Shown: positions 34,301 through 62,439, counted from the first letter of the stretch. The stretch is DNA of 64,000 nucleotides from Onthophagus taurus (GCF_036711975.1 NC_091968.1:29559001-29623000); one strand, 5' to 3'. Numbers and translations: made by a program. The notes: generated from the letters alone by a model not told the origin.

Positions 34301-37300
34301 CTTTGAACAATTCTTGTAACTTGAAGCCATATTTGCATAATGTTTAGTTTTTAATAATTTTTCGTTTTTAGCAAACAAAATTTAATAGATACATTTTTTT
34401 AATAAGTCAATAATTAATATTATAGTATTTTCAAAATTCTTTGTTTATCCTGGTATCTTACCAACGCGATCACTTAATTTATCATAGCCTACTTATAAAA
34501 TAATGTGGTTTTAATTTCGAGGTTAATTATAAAGGTAAGTATAGAGTATTATACAGGGTGTTCCGGTGACTCGGGGAATAAAATTAACCTCATATACTAG
34601 AGCAAAAATGATGACGATTGGTGAAAAAAATTTATTATAAAAGTCTTCAAATGGCCAAGATATGGGCCATCAAAGTTCAAAAATTTTAACACATTTTTCT
34701 AAATATTTTCAATACCATTTATGGTAGAGCGTTGAAATTTGGTACAGGGTAAACAAATATCAAGCAAAATCATTGAACCAATTTTTACTTTGATCGGGCG
34801 GCGGCAACCATGCTATACAGGGAGTCCCTAAAATTTGTTTGCTCAGAACTTTTTTGTTCGATCGTAAACCTACATTTATTTTTGCAGTTTCTAATAGAAA
34901 ATTTATTTTAGAAGCTTTTATCACTCTTAGATAATATTGATAAAAATCACCGTTTTCGTTAAATGCAAAAATGGTAGGCTCCCATTTCAATAACACTAAA
35001 AAAAAAGTCTAACTCTGCCATGATAATTAACAAACGAATTCATTGACAGTTGTAAACACGCTTAGTCGTTTAAACAAATACTAAAAACCTTGTAGTATTC
35101 GAAATGGAAAATTACACGTTTGGAGAACAAACTGATATGCTTTTAACATTGGGTGAATGTCTTGGAAATTCCGTAGCAGCCGCTAACCGTTATCGGCAAA
35201 AATTCCCGAATCGTAGAACCCCCAACAGAAAAACGTTTTCTCGAATTGAAGCCCGATTAAGAGAAAATGGATCACTAAAACATATCTTTCTGAACAACCC
35301 AACCCTAGATCTGTTCGAACTCCGCAATTGGAAGAGTAAATTTTAGAACATGCAGAAGAAAATAGTACCACTAGTACTTCAGCCATGGCTAGGCGATTTG
35401 GGACGTCAAAAACGACTGTGTGGCGTATTCTTCGAGAGCAGCAGCTTTACCCATTTCACTGCTGTAAGGTTCAGGAAGTACAGCTTACCGATTATCCAAT
35501 TAGATTGGAATATTGCCAGAAAATGCAACAGAAAATACAAATTGATAATCAGTTTTTAGAAAAAATACTTTTCACCGATGAATCCACTTTTTCCAAAGAT
35601 GGAATAATTAATTTAAGGAATTTACATAGTTGGGCTGAAGAAAATCCAAAATTTTTCAGTACTTGGAAATCTCAGTGGAGATTTTCTCTCAATGTTTGGG
35701 CTGGGATTGTGGGGGATGTCATTGTTGGTCCCGTTTTCTTGCCGTCAAGACTTGATGGCCCTACATACCATGAACATTTGGAAGGATTGGACGAGTTCTT
35801 AGGTGACGTTCCGTTAAATGCCAGAAGGGACATGTGGTATTTACATGATGGTGCCCCTGCGCACAGCACAAATGCAGTGAAGGAATTTCTAGGGAACCGT
35901 TTCCCGGGACGGTGGATCGGACGAGGAGCGGAAGCATCGATAACTTGGCCGGCCCGGTCACCAGACCTTACACCTATGGACTTTTATTTATGGGGGCGAG
36001 TTAAATCAATCAGCTCAGGCTACGAATCGTCGATTCATTCGACCAAATTCGAACGGAGATAAATGTACTGCCTAGAGTATGATTTAATTTAAAGCGACGA
36101 TATCAGGCATGTATTGATGCTAACGGAGGTCTTTTTGAACATTTCCTATAGTATTTATTATTACTTGTCTTGTTATTTTATGTATTTGTTTTATTTTTCC
36201 TGTTAGCGTTGTCGTTAAAATTAAATTTATTGTTTTGTATTATCTTTTATTAAATCAACTAAAACAAATTAAAAAGGGATTTACCTAATCTACACTTGGA
36301 AATGTTACATACATAATATTTATGGCGGCTCAGTTCGATTTTCACTTGTCATGGCCGACTTAGATTTTTTTTTTTTAGTGTTATTGAAATCGGAACCTAA
36401 CATTTTTGCATTTAACACGAAAACGGTGATTTTTATCAATATTATCTAAGAGTAATAAAAGCTTCTAAAATAAATTTTCTATTAGAAACTGCAAAAATAA
36501 ATGTAGGATTACGATCGAACAAAAAAGTTCTGAGCAAACAAATTTTAGGGACTCCCTGTATAGCATGGTTGCCGCCGCCCGATCAAAGTAAAAATTGGTT
36601 CAATGATTTTGCTTGATATTTGTTTACCCTGTACCAAATTTCAGCGCTCTACCATAAATGGTATTGAAAATATTTAGAAAAATGTGTTAAAATTTTTGAA
36701 CTTTGATGGCCCATATCTTGGCCATTTGAAGACTATTATAATAAATTTTTTTTCACCAATCGTCATCATTTTTGCTCTAGTATATGAGGTTAATTTTATT
36801 CCCCGAGTCACCGGAACACCCTGTATATCATTGAAAAGCTTGAAACATTCTAGTTCAATAAAAAAATAAAATATAGGTGGTTCCATTTAAAAAAACCTAA
36901 GTTGTGTTTATAACTCAAAAACTGTAATGTCTAGAAAAATTCTACGTGCATCATTGGATTCTACGTGAAACAATCTATTAGAACCCGTTTTTACTTTTTT
37001 ATTAAGTTTCCGGATAGCCGAGATACGGGGGTGTCTGAAAATCGTAAATTTTGAAATACTCCCCACAGACTACTACCAGACGGCCAACTCCATTGTGAAA
37101 GCGAGATCCAATATACACCGGTCTCTCTCACTCATCATGTAACACTTATGTAGATGGCAGTGAGAAGCAAAAATGCAATTGGCGCCAAATTCAAATCTTT
37201 TATTTAATTTAAAATTTGAATACAGAAATATTTTTGATCTAATGTGCTTTTTGTGGATCTATTAAGCTATATTTAGCTTGCGTAAGCCAAAATAATTACA

Positions 37301-39171
37301 GCTTAATAGACCAATAAAAAGCACCTCAAATCAAAAAGTTATAATTTTATAATTTCAATGCAAAATAAAGAGAAATCCATTGGCGATTTAAAATTTTATA
37401 TTTAAATTGCAATATAATTACACTAAAAACCCCTGTCCTCGTCTTCTCCGGGATGACCCTCACAGGTTGGGTTAGGTTGGCCGTTTTTGTCTGTGGTTTT
37501 CAATTGATAAAGTACATATAACAAAAAAGCATTATAACAAATAAATGTTGGTTATCAAACACCAACTGCTTCTTACCCTAAGTGACACGGTGTTATCAAA
37601 AATTTGAATACTATTGAAATTAAAAATTAATATAATTAAAATACTAACCTGTCCTTATTCTTGGGAAAACAAAATAATTTTCCAACTTCATCTTCGCTAC
37701 ATCCACACACAATGCAAAACATTTTTACAATAATCATTCTCGAAAATTATTCGTAAAAAATACAACGCAAAAATAGATAATAAGCACAAATAAGACAATA
37801 AACGCAAAAGGACTGTGTGACATATGACATACATAAAATGTCAAAACCGCTTAAACAAAGTCAACAGCTTTCTGTAATATTACTAACGACATGTACGCCA
37901 TCTACTAAGGATTTCTATCAAGATGACAAAGAGAAAATATCGGTATTATGATGTGATAATAAGAGATAGAGAATGGCCTATCATTTTCCCGGTGAGCTAA
38001 CTCTCTGCCTCACTCTGTGATACTCCCTGTATATCAAAAACGAAGAGGTCTATGAAAATTTGGTTTGCGGCATTGTAAGTTTCACAAAAAAGTAGCTCAG
38101 GTTCGCGAAAACCGCAACTTTCTGTCTTTCATAATAACTGAGATACCCTGCAAACCCATCGAAATTTGGACACCCTGTACTAGCCATGCTAAGAGACATG
38201 CGGCACACGGAGTAGTGTTTGAAAACACTCCTCCGAATTAAAAAATATGGTATAGTAGAGTATTATTTATTTTAAATTATTTGTTTCTATCTTGTTATTT
38301 TATTATTCCTTCTTTTCAATGAAAAGTTTCGGTTTCGGTTCAAAATTGAGTTTTGGTCGGACATTATCAAGTATTAAATCATAATCTCAAAAAAAAAACT
38401 TAATTAATTTATATTTTTAATTATAGTTTGAAGGATTAGATGTAAACACTTCAAACGTACCCTACGGAGCTTCCATTCCATTTTTAAAGGGAACGGATCG
38501 TCGAGGAGACGTTATTTTAGCTTATGAAATGAACGGTCAAGTTTTACCGAGAGATCATGGTTTTCCGATACGCGTCGTTGTACCGGGAACTGTAGGTGCG
38601 CGAAATGTAAAGTGGTTATCGAAAATAATCGTTACACAAAATGAGAGTGAATCGCATTGGCAACAATTTGATTATAAAGGTTTCTCTCCGAGCACCACTT
38701 ACGATAACATCGATTGGAATAGTTCGCCGGCGATTCAAGAACTTCCCGTTATTTCTGCGATTTGTAAACCGATTGAAAATGAAATTGTTAAAGTTGATGA
38801 TGATGGGATGATCACGGTGAGGGGTTATGCTTGGTCTGGGGGTGGAAAAAAAATTGTTCGGGTTGATGTAACGATTGATGGTGGTGAAAATTGGTATGTA
38901 GCAGGGTTTGATCATCAAGAAGAAGCTGTCCCACCACACCATTGGGCGTGGACTTTATGGACGGTTAAAGTGCCGGTTAAAAATAAATCAGGAAATGTGA
39001 GGTTATCCTATTATTTTTGATTTTAAATTAATTATAACTTTTTAGATTGAGGTTTGGGCTAAAGCAGTGGATTCTTCTTATAATACTCAACCGGAATCGT
39101 TTAAAAATATATGGAATTTAAGGGGGGTACTTAATAATGCTTATCATAAAATAAAAATTCAGTTGAAATGA
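28352..39171 (+). CDS. SUOX: sulfite oxidase, mitochondrial
   Basis: Molybdenum- and haem-dependent oxidation of sulfite to sulfate in the mitochondrial intermembrane space. I place six exons: 28352-28371, 28424-28708, 28764-29105, 29160-29487, 38427-38996 and 39046-39171, giving 556 residues. All junctions keep frame. A basic presequence and a hydrophobic segment (SVLIASTIVGYVGYGVY) precede the cytochrome b5 domain, with haem ligands in NEHPGG and LLYGIH. The molybdopterin domain follows, with the Mo-ligand Cys in CAGNRRSEMN. The C-terminal dimerisation domain has RGYAWSGGG and ends QLK. Intron 3 (29106-29159, 54 nt) has no stop and is in frame. Leaving it in would insert 18 residues (after TPK) that known sulfite oxidases lack, whereas removal gives TPNEIFYVRNHLPVP, which matches the family. 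Intron 4 is 8.9 kb of transposons. Confidence 0.95.
29488..30789 (+). other. sulfite oxidase intron 4, first part
   Basis: AT-rich intron sequence after the donor CAA/GTAAGT. No repeat family or frame was recognised until the CTAGAAC-family copies begin near 30790. Confidence 0.4.
30790..31350. repeat. cluster of CTAGAAC-family palindromes
   Basis: At least three degenerate palindromic units follow one another. Their arms contain variants of CATTCGGGTTTAGCCG and of ACTAGAACTAACACTAGACC. Between them are spacers of the type GTTCAATAGAAATATACAAT with AGCGCTGAGTAACAATTAAA. The last unit (about 31200-31345) has near-perfect arms around TCTCTCAAGACGG. Confidence 0.9.
31478..32545 (+). pseudogene. 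RTE-type LINE fragment, with a possible hAT end
   Basis: Broken frames from about 31690 carry the C-terminal part of an RTE-clade reverse transcriptase. First come LNHLKEVCARVGCLI and then MTNL. The next frame has YLDYEVRVTRDNETSELNRR and WAAYGKLRDIFKRK, the typical YLG..IR...N...EI.RRI..AW.AFGKL tract. Further on come VTYGSETL-like and AGHVSRMKNE-like pieces near 32200-32400. All are interrupted. CAGTGTTGTTAAATACCCGG at 31478-31497 looks like the end of a hAT transposon. Reverse transcriptase active-site motifs are absent. Confidence 0.7.
32669..32779. repeat. CTAGAAC-family unit
   Basis: A clear palindrome (ATGGGTTTAGCCGTC around GAAAGACG, then GCGGCTAAACCC) is followed by the second hairpin AGTTCTAGT / ACTAGAACT. 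The large mariner-like element begins 12 bp further on. Confidence 0.9.
33665..34319 (+). pseudogene. mariner-like (DD41D) transposase, internally deleted, copy 1
   Basis: The N-terminus MERYENYEKYDMLACYIHAN resembles the DUF4817 helix-turn-helix of this transposase group. A plausible 56-nt intron (33763-33818, GTAGAA to TTCAG) joins AELYINR to YPERAQPNSKLLGHELFTK. After about 33890 the frame jumps. The middle of the protein, with the first catalytic Asp, is deleted, and the reading resumes as AILQKALPEILDDIPLIRL. It then runs through QQDGAPAHNAQL and SPDLSILDFFLWGYIKNRVY. From the Asp of QDG to the Asp of LDF there are 41 residues. Dead copy. Confidence 0.75.
34554..36823 (+). mobile_element. 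second mariner-like element nested in copy 1
   Basis: The ends CAGGGTGTTCCGGTGACTCG and its reverse complement are flanked by TA on both sides. Inverted repeats run for about 470 bp each way and include an internal ACAGGGAGTCCCTAAAATTT block. Copy 2 of the host element has the unoccupied sequence GAGTATTATATATCATTG at about 55012-55029, which shows that the insertion duplicated only TA. That is the Tc1/mariner signature. Length 2270 bp. Confidence 0.9.
35104..36062 (+). pseudogene. mariner-like transposase (DUF4817 HTH + DDE), frameshifted
   Basis: The first frame (35104-35346) has the N-terminal DNA-binding region: MENYTFGEQTDMLLTLGE and then RYRQKFPNRRTPNRKTF. One frame change near 35290 and an in-frame TAA near 35340 separate it from the catalytic frame (35385-36062). 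That frame has MARRFGTSKTTVWRIL, ILFTDESTFSKDG (first Asp), MWYLHDGAPAHST (second Asp) and WPARSPDLTPMDFYLWG (third Asp, 43 residues later). The frame is lost again after GRVK. It is otherwise the best-preserved transposase in the window. Confidence 0.85.
37064..38019. mobile_element. non-autonomous P-like element, 8-bp target duplication
   Basis: This 956-bp insertion interrupts the right inverted repeat of the host mariner. It starts CACAGACT and ends ACTCTGTG. The flanking 8 bp are ATACTCCC on both sides (37056-37063, 38020-38027). The same repeat in copy 2 (about 55251-55265) has ATACTCCC once, an unoccupied site. An 8-bp duplication fits P or hAT elements, and the THAP-like exon inside favours P. 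A hairpin with AAGCTATATTTAGCTT lies near 37265. Confidence 0.75.
37649..37722 (-). pseudogene. THAP-domain first exon remnant
   Basis: On the minus strand, ATG at 37722 opens MFCIVCGCSEDEVGKLFCFP and runs to a donor, GACAG/GTTAGT. This is the start of a THAP zinc finger: C..C.GC, a short loop, then LF.FP. THAP domains open P-element transposases and many host DNA-binding proteins. No second exon with the rest of the finger is found inside the element, so it is a leftover. Confidence 0.6.
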
Positions 39172-39355
39172 TTTTTAAAATACAAAACTTTTTTATTGTT
39201 GTATATATTATTATTCAATCTTTTTGCAAAAAGTGCTATATAAAATACAGAATAAAATACGAAATAAAATAAAAAAAACATTAAGAGAAAAATATAAAAT
39301 TCCCCCAAAAAAGCTGTTTGTTAGTATAAAAGCGTATCAAATTGAAATTGCTTTT

Positions 39356-43741
<4,386 letters not shown>

Positions 43742-44700
43742 TTTAGTTTTTCTTTAGTTTCTTGCAATTTAAAACGTGTGGATTTAGAAGGTCACGCGAT
43801 GTTGTCGATGAACACCAGTGAGTCTACATTAAACGTCGCGGAGTTCTTCCTCAGCTTTTAAAGCTTTGCAAAGGGCCGATACACTTTGGTGGGGTAAAGC
43901 GCATGACACAAATTGTTATTGTTGAGATCACTGTAATAAATAAACAAATTCTTTTTTTTATAATTTCTTATTCTAATTTCTTATAAATTTTACAAAATTT
44001 AAATAGATTTTTTTGTTGTAACATGAAAATCATAAAAATGTTAGTTTTGTCGATTGGAAATTCTTCGACAAAACGTTTTTTTCTTTATATCTTGTTTGTG
44101 GGTCGTTTATTTACAGCCTATTTGAGACGAATCAATAAATTATAGGCTGGGCTAAACGACACGATGACGACGACAATGTTGTAAATGAATTTTCTTTGCT
44201 TTTTCTAGGAGTGCCGTTATTACATGCTCACATGAACATATTACCCACTCATTCAATTAAAAAATTAAAAAACTGCTTAGTTTTAGACTTTTGGGAGGAG
44301 TGGTTCAATCATTTAATTTATTAGATAATTCATCAATTATTTTTAAGAAATCTTGATATTCTTTTATCTTTAAATCAGATCGCGATAAAAGTTAATTAAA
44401 TATTTGATGCCTAAAAGATCTATAAAGTGTAAATATGAAACCGGAAGACGTTGGATTTGGGGCTTCTTTAAAACCGGATGCACACAGCGAGAAGGAGACT
44501 CGCCTAAATGTTTATACAAAGACTGAAAACAGAATGGGTACTTCCGGCGCTGTTTTTTCTTGTTTACTTGAACTTTTTATTGCAAGAAGCAGTGCGTAAC
44601 ACTTTAAGTTATTTTGAAACTGTCAAGCACTGAGTCAACAAAATTAATTTTATTTATTATTAAATATATAAAATTTCAATTAAAAATTAATTTATGAATC
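43742..44700 (-). promoter_or_regulatory. alpha-tubulin promoter and upstream region
   Basis: Upstream of the ATG on the minus strand there is a TATA-like CTTTAAAAG (43855-43863). It is followed about 30 bases on by GC-rich sequence (CTCCGCGACG), which gives a plausible start site near 43830 and a leader of about 90 nt. Nothing was recognised from about 43930 to 44700 apart from a GC-richer patch near 44440-44560. Confidence 0.4.
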
Positions 44701-45240
44701 AAATGAACCCTGTTAAAATAAATAATTTATAAAATTAATAAATAAATCAATTAAAACAAATAATAATTTAAGTTCCAATAAAATTCAATAGATGGCGACA
44801 TATTTATTTTATTTTGTTGAATATAAATATAAAAAAGTTACAATTAATTATTTCAACAATACCTAAATCGATTCAATTTAATTTTTTATTCGTAAATTAA
44901 TATAAATTTAGTTTTTAATAATAAAGTAATTAATAAACCGAATTAAAGTGTTACTTAAATTTGATAGATGGCGCAATATTTTTAATAAATTAAAATGAAT
45001 TTTTGTTAAATTTATTTTTAATTTCTTAATTGAAGTGAGATATAAAACAAGCCTCATGTGCGTAATAGATTGAATTTATTAATAAAATTTTTAATAATAA
45101 AGTAATTAATAAAGCTAATATAAGTGTCACTTAAATTCGATAGATGGCGCAATATTTAAAAAAAATCAAAAGTAATTTTTATTAAATTTATTTATTAATT
45201 TCTTAATTAATGTGAGCTTCATCTGGGTAATAGTTTTTAA
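44700..45240. repeat. three tandem 176-bp units, each with AGATGGCG
   Basis: AGATGGCG starts at 44790, 44966 and 45142, exactly 176 bp apart. The units share TTTTTAATAATAAAGTAATT followed by AATAAA, then GTGTTACTTAAATTTGATAG before the word and CAATATTT after it. Units 2 and 3 are closest. The array lies between alpha-tubulin and ligase III. Confidence 0.85.
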
Positions 45241-45260
45241 TAAATTAATAAGTTCAATAA

Positions 45261-48200
45261 TTATTTCAAATGAAATTCTTGATCGGAATCATCATTTCGG
45301 TGAATGGTAGATTTCCACCGAACATAATATTCGCGAACATCAACCAATTTATTTTCGTATAAACTATCTTCCAACCACTCAGAAATAACATGTTTGGCAG
45401 TTTTTGGATACAACATATTCTCAGGATCATTTATGTCATGATCATAGTGATGCAAAACATGTGTTGCTTGCTTCCAATTATCCTCATCGAGAATAACACC
45501 ACCGTTTTTCTTAAATCTCTCAATAATCTCAATTCGAAACTTAAATGCTTCAGGAACACACAATAATTTAACGTTTTCAAAAAGGTTAGAATCTAAGCTT
45601 ACGGTGTTAATTTTCTTTTTATTATTATTATCTATGTTTTCTAATTTACGTTTCTTTGGACTATTCTTTTCTTTACTACTGCTACTACTACTACATGGTG
45701 ATGTATTCACAGACGTTATTGATGATGTGGATGAATTCATTAATAATGAATAATCAGTTTTCGTTTTAGATTCTTCCATCAATTTTTCTAATTCATTTAA
45801 ATTAGTTGCCTCTTTCCAAGTCTTTTCTTCTCGAATCTTTGTAACCCTTGGGAAACGAATTGAAATTCCATTTGCGGTGTGAACTTCGTGTTGAGTGAAT
45901 TCCGCGCCCGTAATTTCCCAAACAGGTTGGTTTTTGGGGTCTTTTGCTACTAAATCGGGGATCATTGTTTTCGTACAACGTAACCATTTAGGTATTTTAT
46001 TGATATCTCCACTTATTTTTATCATATCGAGTTCATTTTGAAGCCGTTCTAATGTTTTATCATCGTGTCCTGTATGAACCTTTGTAACAGTACAAAAATA
46101 ATCACGATTTGGATCGTAACAACCCATTAGAAAAATCGACATCATTCCACCTTTTTTACCAGTACCATACCTGTAAAAATAATATTAATTATTTAAAATT
46201 CAAATTAATTTAACAAACGTCATTTTATATAACAATTAGAGAGCCATCTATTAGTTGAAACATAAATTAATTGTAGTTAAAATTTAATTGAAAAATTGCA
46301 ATTAAAAGAAATTTAACAAAACAGATAAATTTAGCTAAAAGTTGTTTTGAATAAGATATATAAAATATTAATTATTTCTATTTATTATAATAAATTATAA
46401 CTTTCATTTTGATTAAAAAGCGCCATCTTGTGACGACTAGTAAAAGTTAATGCAATCCATCATTTTAAATTAATTAATTGTAAAGTTTTAACCTTTTTAG
46501 TACTATTTTTTAAAATAATGATTATAAATATGATTTTCTTTAATAACTATACTTATACTATATGTACGCTAAAAAAATGTAACTCAAAAATTTTTTGACA
46601 ACTTCAAACATAACCTAACAATTTTAAATTACTTATTCCAAGAAATTTACATACCAGGCCCCCAAAACAATTAAATCTGCACTATCAGCCATCGCCCCAT
46701 CAAATAAATAGTCTTTTTTGACTTTCAACCAATGTCTTTTACCCGGTTCATAAATACTTTTTAAATCTTTCAAAACCAATCCCTCTAAACCTAAAGATAA
46801 AGTTTTTGAGATCATCGCTTTTAAATCATCGACTTTATAAATCTCTTCCATTTCAGAAAAAACAACGTGATTTTTTATTTCTTTCATATTGTCTCTTAAA
46901 ACGTTTTTCCTAAATTTTAATGGCTTCGACATTAAATCTTCCCCGTTGTAATAGATACAATCGAAAACGAAAAGGCAAACATTAGCATCTTTAAATTCGG
47001 TTTTTTTGTGAATTCCAAGCGTTCCAAATGGAAGTGGTTTCCCCGTTTCATGTTCAACCATTAATATTTCACTATCTAAAATTAAATCTTCACCTTTTGG
47101 AAAAGCCTTGGAAATGTAATTTTTTAAATGAACCACTTTATGTGGTACAACAGGTTTTAATGCTCTCGAGAAGTATTTGAATTCATTTCCACGTTTATGA
47201 ATTTGTACTCTTTCACCATCATATTTTATTTCAGAGTACATTCCATTTGGGCATTTTTTAAAAGCTTGTTCGATGGATTTACAAGCTTCGGCTAACATTG
47301 GCTGAACCGGTGTTAACAAGGATATTGTTGCTTTTAAGTTTGTTTTTGATGATTCTCCTTCTAAACATCGATTTAACACTGAATCAATGTCTTTCGAAGC
47401 TTTATACATTTCATAAGCGTCATTGTGGACTCCATCTAAAATATGTTTAGCTCCGGCATTCATTCTTAAATCACCTTTTATTAATCGAATTAATGTTTTT
47501 AAATCGTTTTCGGTGCATTTCGGTAAAATACCTTCAAAATGCCCCATTTGATCTTCTTCTTTTGTTAGCTTGGATAAATCGTTTAAAAATTGATCAATTT
47601 CTAATAAATTTAAATAACTTTTTTTTGGTGGGGCTTTATTAATTGTGTAAAAATGTGAAATAGTAACTGAAATATCACCTTGTTCCAAATGTTCCAACAT
47701 TTCTTCTTGGGAGCTGTTTAAAATTCGTGCAAATAATTTAATTAATTGTTTACTTTGGAGGTTATAAACCCGTTTGATTACACCTGGTAATAATAATCTT
47801 ACCCATAGTTTAATATCACCTTTAAACCCGTTTTTATCAGAACCTCTCTTTAAAAATTCTTTTACTAAATTAGTTTTATCATTATAACTATTTACGTTTG
47901 TTATATCAGCTATTAATCTACGAAATTCTCTAAAGGACATATCACGATTATCATTAATTGAATTAGAAATTTCCTTTTTATTAATTTTTTCAACGTTTCC
48001 ATCCAATTTTTTTAATGGTTCATATTTTAAGTTATATTTATTGGCAACATTTTTGTTACTTTCATCGATTAATTTAAATATTTTTTCCTTATTATCATCA
48101 TCTAATTCATTCCATCCATCTAAATCATCCGGCTTTTCAATTCTTTTAGTTGTAACACGTTGTTTTAGAATTTGTTCGAAAATACATTGAGGGTGATGCC

Positions 48201-48360
48201 AGTTTTTCATATTTCCCGCGCCAAACGGACTCGGAGCTAACTTCGCAATTCTCACCTGACCGGTTAAACATTTTTCTTTACACTTTTTGCATGTTGCACG
48301 AGATTGTTTTGCCACGTCCACGCAAAATTGCTTTTCCTGATTTTCTTCACTTTCAGACAT
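45261..48360 (-). CDS. LIG3: DNA ligase III
   Basis: ATP-dependent sealing of DNA nicks in base-excision and single-strand break repair. Two exons, 46655-48360 and 45261-46170, joined with donor TG/GTATGT and acceptor TTTTTACAG, give 871 residues and continuous LGAWYGTGKKGGMMSIFLMG as in vertebrate ligase III. Residues 12-75 form the PARP-type zinc finger (CKKC, HHPQC). A ligase DNA-binding domain follows, then the nucleotidyltransferase core with the AMP-accepting Lys near 379 in EIKYDGERV and further motifs DSEIL and GLEGLVLKDL, and the OB-fold. A Ser/Lys-rich linker leads to a C-terminal BRCT-like domain (ILDEDNWKQATHVL, VISEWLEDSL), the XRCC1-binding part in vertebrates. No mitochondrial presequence precedes this start. 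The intron holds two CTCF-like words 179 bp apart. Confidence 0.95.
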
Positions 48361-49433
48361 AACTTCTTAATGAATTCAACTACTTGTTATAATCACGAGA
48401 ACCACTTAAAACACTGATAAAAATTGCCCCTTATTGAACCATTGTGATGTTATTTTCAAGGTTAGGTCGCGATTCAGTGTTACTAAAATGTAATTAGAAA
48501 TAATATAAGTTAATTAGTCAAAATTATTACGAAGAATGATTTAATAAGATTTTATTAAAAATTAATGTTTATTTATCGTAATTGTTGTATTTTTTTGATA
48601 ATAATAAAATAGGTTGGTACAAATCATTGATGATTGACATGAAGTTCTTATTTTTAATGGATGAATGTCACTTTGTGTTTAAAATTCGTTTTTAGTTAAA
48701 AATGTTTTAATATCTTCAACACGTAATAAAACAACCGGTAAGTTTTTATTTTTAATTATATTAATATTAATTATTAAAAAAAATCCGCAAAAATATGAAA
48801 TAAGTAACATTTTTAATAATTTTACTATTAAGTGGCGCCATCTTTATCGTTTACAAAACGCTTTTTTTAGGTTATGTTGTTTTTAAGTTTAAATGTGTTG
48901 TTTTTAATTTCAAATGAAACAACTTAATAACAATTATTTTCTTTATTATTAATTCAATCACAAAGAAAAAATGATATAACATGTACATTTGTTTAAAATA
49001 TGACCAGATTTTGTTTTAAATACTGCTTCGACTTCACTTTTAAAACGATTTCATGCATTTATGTACGATTTTAAAAAATAGAATAAATAAATTACACTAG
49101 GGTTCGTCGTCGGGTTACTGCCAATCTCAATTTAAGTGGTGTTTCAATCAGTATGCTGCTTACGTTCATCAAATCGAGTTTCTCCTCTAAAAAAGTGTTA
49201 TCGACATGATATTAGTTAAAATGGAATTAAAATCGGTCGATTTTCGATATCTGGAGAAATAACATTAATTTTCTAAATAAATAACGAACGAGAATAAATT
49301 AAAATAGGAGTTAACAGAGCAACAAGTGACGATAATAATCACATAATATAAAATTGCTTATTTTTCTTAACAAATAACGTTATTGAGTTCTTTAAGTTTG
49401 TTATTTAAGTCGTTTTTAAATCAATAAAAATTA
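48361..49433. other. intergenic, ligase III upstream and malic enzyme 3' region
   Basis: AT-rich. GGCGCCATCT (48834-48843, a CTCF-like word on the minus strand) is the only feature that stands out. The sequence next to 49434 is the malic enzyme 3' UTR, with AATAAAAATT near 49423 read on the plus strand only. Confidence 0.4.
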
Positions 49434-61797
<12,364 letters not shown>

Positions 61798-62435
61798 TTT
61801 GCTTTCTTTTCGGCGGCTAACGAACGTTTGGGTTTATATGTTCGGGTGTTCGCAACCAGCAGCAACAGCAGCCCTTGACCAGCCCTCGAACGTTTTAAGA
61901 AAGCGACTGCGCGGTTTTCCTAGTGGTTCTCCGTCGTCGGTTAGTCTGTCTCACTCCGCGAGGAGCGACGCAATCGCAAAAAAGTGCCACCGTTTCTTTT
62001 TTCTTTATTAATTTTATAACATAAAGTATGAAAAAACCGTACTTTTTAACGACAGCACGCTAATTGACACTAATAACGTTTTAAATGTCATTATATTTAG
62101 TTTTACATTATTTAAAAGATAATCAAGATGTAATCGATACTGCTTTTATATTTCTATGTAGCGACATCTTTCGTCGACCTTGTTAATTACTTCATTAAAA
62201 TTTTAATGATTCATAGTTTAGTTTACACAAAATTATATAGATGGTGCTATTTTAGCTTTATCTGGCTATTGAGCTAGATGAGCTCACATGGGTCCACATC
62301 AACAAATGTTACATATCAAATTACAACTAAGCGTTATCTACTCAATTCCTTTCTCCAAGTCTCTCTATCCTGCGTATCTTCTACCTTGAGATGCCTTGAG
62401 ATACCTCACATTGCCTTTGCGATGCCGTCATTTAA
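61798..62435 (-). promoter_or_regulatory. malic enzyme upstream/promoter region
   Basis: Upstream of the tiny first exon (minus strand) is a GC-rich stretch (about 61800-61985) with CAG/CTG repeats and ACATATAAACC at about 61830-61842, a TATA-like word close to the ATG. It is the likely leader and promoter. Beyond 62000 the sequence is AT-rich, with AGATGTCGCT and AGATGGTGCT variants of the CTCF-like word at about 62158 and 62239. Confidence 0.4.
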
Positions 62436-62439
62436 ACCC

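Larger units (their letters stand above)
32791..38177 (+). mobile_element. mariner-like element with long inverted repeats, copy 1 (contains two nested elements)
   Basis: The element starts CAGGGTGTCCAAATTTCGAT and ends with its reverse complement, and both flanks are TA (32789-32790, 38178-38179). The inverted repeats are about 390 bp long. Two later insertions split it: a second mariner (34554-36823) and a P-like element (37064-38019). Without them it would be about 2.15 kb, close to copy 2 at 51947-55409 without its own insertion. It lies in intron 4 of sulfite oxidase. Confidence 0.85.

Noticed and set aside
34160-36000. Short opposite-strand frames over the mariner transposases (34028-34258, 35672-35961)
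   Set aside because: They are antisense shadows of the transposase frames.
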